The notes under the pieces: generated by a model
Seen by the model: only the letters and a program-made list of their open reading frames with translations
What the model was told of the DNA's origin: nothing
The model's database searches: none
Shown here: positions 1-6,369 of the stretch, piece after piece
Numbering within the stretch: position 1 is the first letter of the stretch
Layout of the letters: every line of letters begins with the position of its first letter
Program-made: the position numbers and the translations under genes
DNA from: an uncultured Ruminococcus sp.
Lineage (GTDB): Bacteria; Bacillota; Clostridia; Oscillospirales; Acutalibacteraceae
Assembly: GCA_902773245.1 (NCBI GenBank)
Contig: CACYDY010000242.1
Location: forward strand, 1 to 7,432
Length of the DNA stretch: 7,432 bases
Direction of reading: 5' to 3'

Positions 1-1
1 A

Positions 2-1120
2 AGTTCCGTATCATTGATAACGACAAGTAAAAATACCCCCGATGATCCGCCTGAGAAAACCGAAACCGATTCCGAATTGTTATCGTCAAAATCGGAGAAT
101 AAAAATACTTCAGGCATTGCCGGCAGTGATACCGATACAAATGCAAAACGGGAAAATGGCGGATCGGATACGGAAAAAAAGCCGAAACAGGAATCCAAAT
201 CACAGTCCGAACCGAAATCCGAAAAAATAACCGAATTGTCATCGACAATACCGGAGAACAGTCAGGCTTCAAGAATTGTTTCAAGCAGCACACCGGTTGT
301 TTCTCAGCAGCAGGAAATATATACGGAAAACAGCGAACCTCAGCAGGAAGAGCCGCCGGAGGAAAAACCGGCAAACGATGAAGAGCCTGTTGAACCCGAA
401 AACCCTGTCGCAGAACCTGAGTTACAAATCGAACAGCCTGATTTGGCTTTGGCTGCCGAAATGAGAAAAAACAGAGAAAAAAAGCTTGTGGTAATAGACG
501 CAGGACACCAAAGATACGCAAATACGGAAAGAGAACCTGTCGGACCGGGGGCATATGAAACTAAAATTAAAGTAAGCGGCGGCACAGCGGGAGCAGCGAG
601 CGGAAAGGCTGAGTTTGAGCTTACGCTTGAGCTTTCGTTGAAGCTTCAGGAATATTTGGAAGCAAAAGGATATGAAGTTATTCAAGTCAGAACGTCACAC
701 GACGTTAATATCAGCAACAGCGAGCGTGCGGCGGTTGCAAACAATTCCTATGCGGACGCATTTGTCAGAATACACGCAAACGGTTCTGCGGATACTTCCG
801 TAAACGGCGCAATGACTATTTGTCAGACTCCGAATAATCCGTATAACGGAGTATTGTTTGAAAAAAGCAAAGCCTTGTCGGAATATGTACTCGATGAACT
901 CACGTCCGCCACGGGCTGCCGAAAGGAGTACGTTTGGGAAACCGACACTATGTCGGGTATAAATTGGTGTCAGGTGCCTGTAACGATCGTTGAGGTTGGT
1001 TATATGTCTAACCGTGAAGAGGATCTGAAAATGTCAGACCCGTCATATCAGGAGAAGATCTGTGAGGGTATCGCCAACGGAATCGAAAAATATCTTGGCG
1101 ACAGTATTTCAGAGTGGTAA
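2..1120 (+). CDS. N-acetylmuramoyl-L-alanine amidase (Amidase_3), 5'-truncated by window edge
   Basis: The predicted enzyme cleaves the amide bond between N-acetylmuramic acid and L-Ala of peptidoglycan, outside the membrane. The frame is open from base 2, and the first in-window start is a TTG at 14 with no ribosome site visible, so the true start and any signal peptide or lipobox are probably upstream of the window. Numbering from that TTG, residues 1-157 are low-complexity: a Ser/Asp/Lys/Thr part first, then an acidic Pro/Glu part at about 104-142, probably a wall-spanning spacer. The catalytic domain covers about 158-362. Its zinc ligands should be H165 (VVIDAGH), E200 (GKAEFELTLEL) and H254 (RIHANGS), and its catalytic acid E327 (VEVGYMSN). 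All are present, so activity is expected. The longer stretch between DAGH and the ligand Glu, with PVGPGA, is a form I recall from clostridial amidases. Downstream is a convergent gene and a shared terminator. Confidence 0.9.
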   Translation, partial: SSVSLITTSKNTPDDPPEKTETDSELLSSKSENKNTSGIAGSDTDTNAKRENGGSDTEKKPKQESKSQSEPKSEKITELSSTIPENSQASRIVSSSTPVVSQQQEIYTENSEPQQEEPPEEKPANDEEPVEPENPVAEPELQIEQPDLALAAEMRKNREKKLVVIDAGHQRYANTEREPVGPGAYETKIKVSGGTAGAASGKAEFELTLELSLKLQEYLEAKGYEVIQVRTSHDVNISNSERAAVANNSYADAFVRIHANGSADTSVNGAMTICQTPNNPYNGVLFEKSKALSEYVLDELTSATGCRKEYVWETDTMSGINWCQVPVTIVEVGYMSNREEDLKMSDPSYQEKICEGIANGIEKYLGDSISEW

Positions 1121-1123
1121 TAA

Positions 1124-1174
1124 AAAAACACATCATCGGCATTGGTAAAATGGAATTGCAGATGATGTGTTTTT
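1124..1174. terminator. Bidirectional intrinsic terminator between convergent genes
   Basis: A 14-bp perfect inverted repeat (AAAAACACATCATC-type arm at 1124-1137, complement at 1161-1174) encloses a 23-base loop. It starts four bases after the amidase stop. Reading plus, the stem is followed by TTTTGTTTTAT; reading minus, it is followed by a run of seven T. It can therefore stop transcripts from both the amidase and the asparaginase-like gene. Confidence 0.8.
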
Positions 1175-1241
1175 GTTTTATATCTATAAATGAGCCGTTT
1201 TGAAAATTGCTGAATCTTAAACGTTTTAGAGTATAATATTT

Positions 1242-2264
1242 TTACAAATGCTCATAGAATAAATTCTCGGAAATAATAAAATTTCGTTTCTCCTCTTTTA
1301 GAGAATACGCAAGAACAAGCTTGCAGTAAGCCGAGATCACGCTTATATTATTCAAAGGTATGATCCCGATATTGCTTATTGATTCCGATGACTGATATCG
1401 GTAATCACTGTTTTTTGAGGAACAAATGTAAACGTCCGTCAAGTCGGAAATGCATTTTTGCGCGAATTTTGAAAACGAAGTCTTGTCCTTTCCGTCACAG
1501 GCGGTCGCCGAGTGATATAGCTTTAAAAGAACAGCGGATTTGTTTTTTATACTGACAGCGTCGAAGTCAAGCCCGACATAACTGTGAAGAAGCAGAATTT
1601 CTTTGTCAAATGTTAAATTTTCGAATTTAAAAAACTCCGTACCCTTGCAGGGTTTTGTGGAAATTGGGTTTATCTCGGATTCTGTTCTTATAAAGTGGGA
1701 GTTTTTCATAATTCCGAATGCCGAGCCGCCCCACGAAGAGAATTTGTCAAGATAGCCGTCAGCTTCGTTAAGACGAGTTGAAATATAAACCCGGACAGGC
1801 TCTCCCCTGTTTTTCCAGATCGTAAATACACCTGTGTTTTGATGAAGTTCATTTGCAAAATCCAAAATAAAATCGATCGCAGAGTTAAAATTATCAAAAC
1901 CGTTGCTTCTTGGCGATGACAGAACATAGTCGGCAGCCGTTATTACAACGGGAATTTTTACCCAGGAAAGTACAAATCCAAGCATTGCCGACGTGTACGC
2001 AAGAGTATCGCTGCCGTGAGTTAATATGACGCCGTCGTAATTGTCAAAGTCAAGCGACAGCATGAACGAGGATATCCGAGCAAGTGTTTCGCAGTCGGAG
2101 TTTTCACTCAGTAAATTAAACGGAGAAACGCTTTCGAATATAATATCATCACGCTTTGAAAAAATATCAAGAAGCATTTTTGGGGCTTTATCCGAAACAT
2201 TGGCAACTCCGTTTTTTACATCGCTTCCGATCGTACCGCCCGTCAAGACAACTAATATTTTCAA
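1242..2264 (-). CDS. Asparaginase-like protein (type I-like fold, altered active site)
   Basis: A 340-residue protein, near the usual length of bacterial type I L-asparaginases, which hydrolyse L-Asn to L-Asp and ammonia in the cytoplasm; no signal peptide is seen. The N-terminal motif TGGTIGS (T11, expected nucleophile) and the HGSDT motif (83-87, with the second-triad Asp at D86) are clear, as is the SPRSNGFDNFNSAIDF segment near 117-132. Other positions deviate from the family: the loop Tyr appears to be V20, HGTDT has Ser for Thr at 85, and the catalytic Lys expected before the DxF motif (about 164-166) reads R-L-N. The C-terminal half is weakly conserved. The start is TTG at 2264, chosen because AAGGTGA sits six bases upstream and because its TTGA overlaps the stop of the gene before it, which suggests translational coupling. 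It could be a divergent asparaginase, an enzyme with another amide substrate, or a catalytically inactive binding protein. Confidence 0.8.
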   Translation of the reverse strand: MKILVVLTGGTIGSDVKNGVANVSDKAPKMLLDIFSKRDDIIFESVSPFNLLSENSDCETLARISSFMLSLDFDNYDGVILTHGSDTLAYTSAMLGFVLSWVKIPVVITAADYVLSSPRSNGFDNFNSAIDFILDFANELHQNTGVFTIWKNRGEPVRVYISTRLNEADGYLDKFSSWGGSAFGIMKNSHFIRTESEINPISTKPCKGTEFFKFENLTFDKEILLLHSYVGLDFDAVSIKNKSAVLLKLYHSATACDGKDKTSFSKFAQKCISDLTDVYICSSKNSDYRYQSSESISNIGIIPLNNISVISAYCKLVLAYSLKEEKRNFIISENLFYEHL

Positions 2265-2761
2265 ACAGTATCACCTTTTCTGAATTTGTTAGCCGTTACC
2301 GTAAATAGTATGGGCAAAACTATGGTAGTAAAAAACATGATTATTTTTAGCAATAAAAACGCTCTTTTTGACAAAAATAAAAATGTGTATGAAACGAACC
2401 CGAAAAAGCAGCACAAAATACCGAAAGCAAAAGGAAGAAACTTGAATTTTTCAGACTTAGCTTTGATTTTTTGATTATTAAGCAAAATAATCAAGACAAT
2501 AGCCGTCACTCCCCCGATTATTTGAAGTACGGTAACAATGTTTGCGGCGCCGGTGAAAATGTCAAAAGCATTCCCAACCGAAACCAAGATACTTGCCCAT
2601 GTTCCGACTTCGCCGTAGTCAAGATTCGAAGTCGCAGCGTCTTTTACAATAGTGAAGATCTGAAACGATTTTCGAATGAATGTCAATATAACATTCAGCA
2701 GCCCGATAAGAATTGCAAAGATGGATATTAAAACCATTTCGGCATAATAGCTTTTTTTCAT
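2261..2761 (-). CDS. Small polytopic membrane protein of unknown function
   Basis: I do not recognise a family. The 166-residue product is strongly hydrophobic, with four likely membrane segments at about 8-29, 73-95, 107-130 and 134-157. Positive residues in the 96-107 loop (NNQKIKAKSEKFK), at the N-terminus (MKK) and at the C-terminus (NKFRKGD) fit a topology with both ends in the cytoplasm. A loop of about 40 residues (30-72, including an amphipathic stretch near 54-70) would lie outside. The start is well fixed: ATG at 2761 with AAGGAGGG eight bases upstream. It is the first gene of a two-gene unit and its TGA overlaps the TTG of the asparaginase-like gene by four bases, so the two are made together and may act together, for example in amino acid handling; that role is only inferred from position. 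Confidence 0.75.
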   Translation of the reverse strand: MKKSYYAEMVLISIFAILIGLLNVILTFIRKSFQIFTIVKDAATSNLDYGEVGTWASILVSVGNAFDIFTGAANIVTVLQIIGGVTAIVLIILLNNQKIKAKSEKFKFLPFAFGILCCFFGFVSYTFLFLSKRAFLLLKIIMFFTTIVLPILFTVTANKFRKGDTV

Positions 2762-2769
2762 AATTAAAA

Positions 2770-2777
2770 CCCTCCTT
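2770..2777 (-). promoter_or_regulatory. Strong ribosome binding site of the membrane protein gene
   Basis: On the minus strand AAGGAGGG lies eight bases before ATG 2761. It is the strongest Shine-Dalgarno match in the window and fixes the start of this gene. Confidence 0.85.
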
Positions 2778-2783
2778 GAAATA

Positions 2784-2812
2784 ATTATATCATCGGAAGC
2801 TCATTTTGACAA
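2784..2812 (-). promoter_or_regulatory. Housekeeping-type promoter of the membrane protein / asparaginase-like unit
   Basis: On the minus strand, TTGTCA (2812-2807) and TATAAT (2789-2784) are separated by exactly 17 bases, and TG precedes the -10 at the extended position (TGATATAAT). This is near the vegetative sigma-factor consensus. Transcription would begin near 2777, which is inside or next to the ribosome site, so the leader is very short. Confidence 0.75.
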
Positions 2813-2825
2813 TATTTAATTATTA

Positions 2826-2912
2826 ATATCAATAACAAAGCCGAAAATACAAAAAATTCGCTTAGATTGATGTATAAAACGCCGAATAAAACGTAAGATA
2901 TCAATAGCAAAA
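2826..2912 (+). repeat. Imperfect direct repeat in the divergent intergenic region
   Basis: ATATCAATAACAAAG (2826-2840) recurs as ATATCAATAGCAAAA (2898-2912), 13 of 15 bases identical and 72 bases apart, close to seven helical turns. It lies between the two divergent promoters. The surroundings are AT-rich, so chance similarity is possible. Confidence 0.3.
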
Positions 2913-2954
2913 CTGTGTAAATTTCACGATTATTACAAATTTGATTAAAAAGGG

Positions 2955-2982
2955 TTGCATTTCTGTAACAATTTGTTATAAT
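2955..2982 (+). promoter_or_regulatory. Promoter of the M23 peptidase gene with overlapping palindrome
   Basis: TTGCAT (2955-2960) and TATAAT (2977-2982) are 16 bases apart, with a TGn extension directly before the -10. A 13-base palindrome TAACAA-T-TTGTTA (2966-2978) lies across the spacer and the start of the -10, a natural place for a repressor or other operator. The predicted start of transcription is near 2989, giving a leader of about 46 bases with AGGGG at 3023-3027 eight bases before the ATG. Confidence 0.7.
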
Positions 2983-3035
2983 AGTATTAGTTAATTTTTA
3001 CAGGCGTGTAATAATTATTAATAGGGGTTGTTTAA

Positions 3036-4652
3036 ATGTCATACTTTGAGAATGAAGAAGAGGTTCAGGTTACCCGGGAACTGCTTGATAACTTCGCTTC
3101 CGATAAAACGGAGGTTTATGATATAGAAGATAATAACAAATCAATTGAACAGATCCGTGAAGAAAGATACATCAGACAAGAGGAAAGACGTTTGAGAAAA
3201 AAACAGGAAAGACGTTCTTCTTTTGTCAATAACTTCATGCCTGTTATGGCTCTGCTGCTTCTTGTCTGCACGGTTTCATATATGAATTCTTTGCAGTTCG
3301 GTCTTGTCATTTCTTACAATGACGAGCAGGTAGGAATTGTTCAGAATGCTGATGTTGTTGACGAAGCAACAAATCTCATTGACAGCAAGATAATCAACAA
3401 AAGCCTCGATACTCTCGAGGACGAGCCTAAGTATAAGGTCGCTGTCGTTAATAATACATCGGATTTCCAGACTTCAACGGAGCTTAGCCGCTCTATAATT
3501 GCGAACGACAACGTGCTTGCAGACGAGATCTGCGGAGTTTTCGCAGACGGAACATTTGTCGGCGCCGTTGAAAACGAAGAGGACGCTCAGCGTGTTCTGA
3601 ACGAGATCCTGAGTGAAAAGAAAAAGAGTATAAAAGATCTTGGCAAGGTGGACAGCGTTGAATTCAACAGCAACGTTGTGCTTGAAGTTGGTCTTTATGC
3701 AAAAAGTTCTGTTGTCGACGCAGCCGAAATTAAAAACAGACTTGAAAACAACGTTGATTTAAGCTATAAGATAATCGTTCTGCAGGAGCAGAATGTTAAG
3801 ATAAAATATAAGACCGAGTATGTTGTTGACGCAAGCAAGTCGAATAACTACGAAAAGGTCACCACAAAGGGTCAGCTTGGAGAGGGAATCGCAACCAACC
3901 GCGCGGTTTATATCGACGGCAATCAGATTTCCGCCGAACACATCAAGGTTACGGCAACAAAGAAGCCTGTAAATCAGGTTATCACCGTATCCCCCGATAA
4001 CGAGAATGCCGCAAAGGCTAAAAGCTCCGAATCCGATACTGAATCTAAAAATAAAGCTAAAGACAGTGATGTTGATACAGACAAAGCTGCAGATAAAACT
4101 AAAGACAGCAATACAGACACAGAAAAAGCCTCAAACGGAAAATCCGACAAAACAACGAACGATTCTTCCGATACTCAAAAGGAAAGCAAAACCGAATCTT
4201 CCAAAGAGTCGGACGCAAAGCCGCAGGAATCTGCTCAGACTGAAAATGCCGAGGAGAAGAAGACTTCCGAGTTTGTATGGCCTGCGCCTAACTGCGGTTC
4301 GATCACAAATGATTTCGGATACCAGGGTGAAAAGCTCCACAAGGGTGTGGATATCTCGGGTCCCGGTGCGGAGGGACAGCCGGTCGTTGCTTCCGCAGGC
4401 GGTTATGTCACAACAGCTGTTATTGACTATGGCAGTGAAAATTACGGCTGCTATTTGATTATAGATCACGGGAACGGTTACCAAACGTTATACGCACAGT
4501 GCAGCGATATATATGTTACACCGGGAACGTATGTGGAACAGGGTCAGACTGTTGCGGCAGTAGGCTCGACAGGCGACTCGACAGGACCTCATCTGCATTT
4601 TGAAATAATTGCAAACGGTGAGTATGTTAATCCGGCCAACTACTTATATTAA
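3036..4652 (+). CDS. Membrane-anchored G5-domain M23 family metallopeptidase
   Basis: A predicted zinc endopeptidase that cuts cross-bridge or stem peptides of peptidoglycan at the cell surface. In the 538 residues: a charged cytoplasmic segment (1-62, helical and Arg/Glu-rich at 36-60); one membrane helix (about 66-86); two copies of a short motif of the type Y-x-D/N-x-x-x-V-G-x-V followed by a helix (about 90-118 and 166-192); a G5 domain (about 247-320, with IKYKTEYVVDAS, KGQLGEG and the PVNQVITV end); an Asp/Ser/Lys/Thr linker (about 321-411) holding a ten-residue repeat KDSDVDTDKA / KDSNTDTEKA; and the M23 domain (about 413-538). Metal ligands are H435, D439 and H521, with H519 as catalytic His. 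The second catalytic His of the usual YxHxS motif is Gln (Q488 in YAQCSD). A Lys/Arg-rich N-terminus and no cleavage site suggest it stays anchored. ATG 3036 is supported by AGGGG. Confidence 0.92.
   Translation: MSYFENEEEVQVTRELLDNFASDKTEVYDIEDNNKSIEQIREERYIRQEERRLRKKQERRSSFVNNFMPVMALLLLVCTVSYMNSLQFGLVISYNDEQVGIVQNADVVDEATNLIDSKIINKSLDTLEDEPKYKVAVVNNTSDFQTSTELSRSIIANDNVLADEICGVFADGTFVGAVENEEDAQRVLNEILSEKKKSIKDLGKVDSVEFNSNVVLEVGLYAKSSVVDAAEIKNRLENNVDLSYKIIVLQEQNVKIKYKTEYVVDASKSNNYEKVTTKGQLGEGIATNRAVYIDGNQISAEHIKVTATKKPVNQVITVSPDNENAAKAKSSESDTESKNKAKDSDVDTDKAADKTKDSNTDTEKASNGKSDKTTNDSSDTQKESKTESSKESDAKPQESAQTENAEEKKTSEFVWPAPNCGSITNDFGYQGEKLHKGVDISGPGAEGQPVVASAGGYVTTAVIDYGSENYGCYLIIDHGNGYQTLYAQCSDIYVTPGTYVEQGQTVAAVGSTGDSTGPHLHFEIIANGEYVNPANYLY
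4059..4130 (+). repeat. Imperfect linker repeat inside the M23 gene
   Basis: Bases 4059-4088 and 4101-4130 encode KDSDVDTDKA and KDSNTDTEKA. The two units are similar at DNA level as well, suggesting duplication within the linker. Confidence 0.6.
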
Positions 4653-4671
4653 GATAAATAACCCCAAAACA

Positions 4672-4719
4672 AAACAGAGAGAGGGCGTTCGGTTGTCGGG
4701 CGTCCTTTCCCTGCTGTTT
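4672..4719 (+). terminator. Probable hairpin terminator after the M23 gene
   Basis: AAACAG (4672-4677) pairs with CTGTTT (4714-4719), enclosing a GC-rich inner hairpin in which 4683-4691 pairs with 4697-4705 using three G-U pairs. Starting 20 bases after the stop, it is placed for termination, but no long T-tract follows, so it could be a weak or partial terminator. Confidence 0.5.
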
Positions 4720-4739
4720 GATAATAAAAATCAATAATT

Positions 4740-4770
4740 AACAGAAAATTCATTTTATATGTGTTATAAT
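4740..4770 (+). promoter_or_regulatory. Extended -10 promoter of the VanY-type gene
   Basis: TATAAT (4765-4770) is preceded by TGT at the extended -10 position; no good -35 is seen at the usual distance. TGTTATAATAGAATTA (4762-4777) matches the M23 gene's TGTTATAATAGTATTA (2974-2989) at 15 of 16 bases. AACAGAAAATTCA at 4740-4752 occurs again at 6434-6446 ahead of another TATAAT. Transcription would begin near 4777. Confidence 0.65.
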
Positions 4771-4786
4771 AGAATTACAGATAAAA

Positions 4787-4792
4787 AAGGAG
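4787..4792 (+). promoter_or_regulatory. Ribosome binding site that decides the start at 4804
   Basis: AAGGAG (4787-4792) lies 11 bases before ATG 4804. The frame is also open from an ATG at 4759, but that codon lies upstream of the -10 hexamer and would not be transcribed. TTG 4795 is only two bases from the ribosome site, too close. Confidence 0.75.
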
Positions 4793-4803
4793 TTTTGGAT
4801 CTT

Positions 4804-6300
4804 ATGAAAGGAAAAAGAAAAAAGTTTGTAATTGCGGTTATAATTGCGGCATTTGCCGTATTTTCCGTCGGCTGTGATTTTATTGTAAAAGAAACACCCG
4901 TCGAAGTTGAAAATGCATACTCAAGAAATGTGAACGGTGAGTCGACCGATTCCGACAGCGAAGCCGACACAGATTCTTTAAATTCTGACGAAAAAGACAC
5001 AGCTTCAAAAAACGGCAGCGATAAAGATAAAGATAAAGATAACACCGGCAGCGACAAGAAATCAGATACTGATAAAAACAGCAGCTCTTCAAAAGCGGCG
5101 TCCTCCAAGGCGGCTCAGTCCAAAGCCGAATCCAAAACGGAATCCAAGGCAGCTTCGTCAAAAGCGTCCGTTTCAAGCAGAGCGCCGTCAAATGCCGCAA
5201 CATCAAGCGGCTCGTCTGTTTCGTCAAAAGCAAATGAAACGGAAGTCAGCAGCATATCGCTTGACATTCACGAGATCACGCTTGACGTAGGTCAAACGAA
5301 AATGCCTATCGTTACAATGTTCCCGAAAACTGCGCTCGACAAAAGCGAGGTCTGGACTTCCTCTGATGAAAAGGTTGCTACGGTTACCTCGAGCGGAACT
5401 ATCAGAGCTGTTGGCGAAGGAAAATGTGTGGTAACGGTAACGTCGGGTTCTAACTCAAAGGTTAGTTCAAAGGTCAGCGTTACGGTAACGGGAAAGCCGA
5501 AGGTTGAAAAAATATCACTTGATTTTAATGAAAAGACTATCGCAGTCGGCGAAACGGTAATGCCAAGAGTCACGATGACTCCTCTTGACGCAGACACCTT
5601 GGCGGAGGAATGGACAAGCTCGGACGAATCGATCGCTACCGTTGACAAGGACGGTATTATAACCGCTCATGCAAAGGGTGAGTGTGAGATCAAAGTTACA
5701 TCTGTCAGCAACAAAGATGTCATCGAAACCGTGAAGATCACCGTTACCGATAACAAGGAAAAGGAAGGCGAAAAAGAGCCTGTTACCGAAGAAACATACA
5801 TACAGGGTGTTTTGGTAGTCAACAAAACATACGGTCTTCCCGAAAGTTACGCTCCGGGCGGACTTACGAGCGAATGCCGCGAAGCCTTCAACGAGCTGAA
5901 AGCCGCAGCCGCCGAGGACGGAATTACCATTTACATTTCGTCGGGATACCGTTCCTATCAGGAACAGAAAGCCCTTCATCAAAGCTATGTCGACAGCGTG
6001 GGAGAAGCTGCTGCGGACGTATTCTCTGCGCGCGCCGGATATTCCGAACACCAGACAGGTCTTGCAATAGACTGCAATGAGGTCAGCGACAGCTTCATCG
6101 GAACGCCCGAAGCTCAGTGGCTTGCGCAGCATTGCTATGAGTACGGTTTTATAATCCGTTATCCACAGGGAAAAGAAAGCATAACGGGATATAAATACGA
6201 ACCGTGGCATATCCGCTATGTGGGAGAAGAGCTGGCGAAAGAGCTGAATGATTCGGGATTGACGATTGAGGAATATTTGGGAATAACATCTTCATATTGA
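4804..6300 (+). CDS. BIG2-domain VanY-type D-alanyl-D-alanine carboxypeptidase, putative lipoprotein
   Basis: A predicted zinc carboxypeptidase that trims the terminal D-Ala of peptidoglycan stem peptides outside the cell, affecting cross-linking. From ATG 4804 the protein has 498 residues. It begins with a Lys/Arg-rich segment and a hydrophobic stretch ending SVG-C24, a plausible though not ideal lipobox (Ser at -3). A Ser/Asp/Lys/Ala linker spans about 35-146, including DKDKDKD and SSSKAASSKAA tracts. Two bacterial Ig-like BIG2 domains follow at about 149-228 and 234-313, each with the W-T-S-S-D-E-x-x-A-T-V signature. The VanY/D-Ala-D-Ala carboxypeptidase domain is at about 332-490, with SGYRSYQEQ, SEHQTGLAID (ligands H416 and D423) and EPWHIRY (catalytic E466, ligand H469). 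All expected catalytic residues are present. It lies downstream of the M23 gene but has its own promoter. A role in vancomycin resistance is not supported: no van regulatory or ligase genes are nearby, and housekeeping carboxypeptidases look the same. Confidence 0.9.
   Translation: MKGKRKKFVIAVIIAAFAVFSVGCDFIVKETPVEVENAYSRNVNGESTDSDSEADTDSLNSDEKDTASKNGSDKDKDKDNTGSDKKSDTDKNSSSSKAASSKAAQSKAESKTESKAASSKASVSSRAPSNAATSSGSSVSSKANETEVSSISLDIHEITLDVGQTKMPIVTMFPKTALDKSEVWTSSDEKVATVTSSGTIRAVGEGKCVVTVTSGSNSKVSSKVSVTVTGKPKVEKISLDFNEKTIAVGETVMPRVTMTPLDADTLAEEWTSSDESIATVDKDGIITAHAKGECEIKVTSVSNKDVIETVKITVTDNKEKEGEKEPVTEETYIQGVLVVNKTYGLPESYAPGGLTSECREAFNELKAAAAEDGITIYISSGYRSYQEQKALHQSYVDSVGEAAADVFSARAGYSEHQTGLAIDCNEVSDSFIGTPEAQWLAQHCYEYGFIIRYPQGKESITGYKYEPWHIRYVGEELAKELNDSGLTIEEYLGITSSY
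5020..5042 (+). repeat. GATAAA short tandem repeat within the linker
   Basis: Nearly four copies of the hexamer GATAAA encode alternating Asp-Lys (residues 73-79 of the VanY-type protein). Since the unit is six bases, changes in copy number would lengthen or shorten the linker without breaking the frame. Confidence 0.8.
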
Positions 6301-6334
6301 TTTTGCAGACAATTCTTTTATTATAGTGACTGCC

Positions 6335-6369
6335 GAAAAGGGAATGCCGAAAAAAGGTGTTCCCTTTTC
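6335..6369 (+). terminator. Intrinsic terminator after the VanY-type gene
   Basis: GAAAAGGGAA (6335-6344) and TTCCCTTTTC (6360-6369) form a perfect 10-bp stem with a 15-base loop, 34 bases after the stop. The four T of the 3' arm and the AT-rich sequence after it fit a terminator. TGCCGAAAA is repeated at 6331 and 6345. Confidence 0.65.

Noticed and set aside
1207..1237. TTGCTG and TATAAT on the plus strand downstream of the amidase terminator
   Set aside because: The spacer is 19 bases, the -35 is weak, and it would only give an antisense transcript of the asparaginase-like gene; AT-rich chance match is more likely.
4006..4458. A 150-codon plus-strand frame rich in Lys/Arg/Pro within the M23 gene
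   Set aside because: It is a shifted reading of the low-complexity linker; the M23 frame is clearly the real one.
5515..6210. A 231-codon open frame on the minus strand opposite the VanY-type domain
   Set aside because: It lies opposite a well-supported enzyme, has no recognisable domain, and its composition is what the complement of coding sequence gives.
4804..6300. Vancomycin resistance gene vanY
   Set aside because: The domain is of VanY type, but there is no vanHAX-like or two-component gene in the window, and the BIG2 lipoprotein architecture fits a housekeeping wall enzyme.
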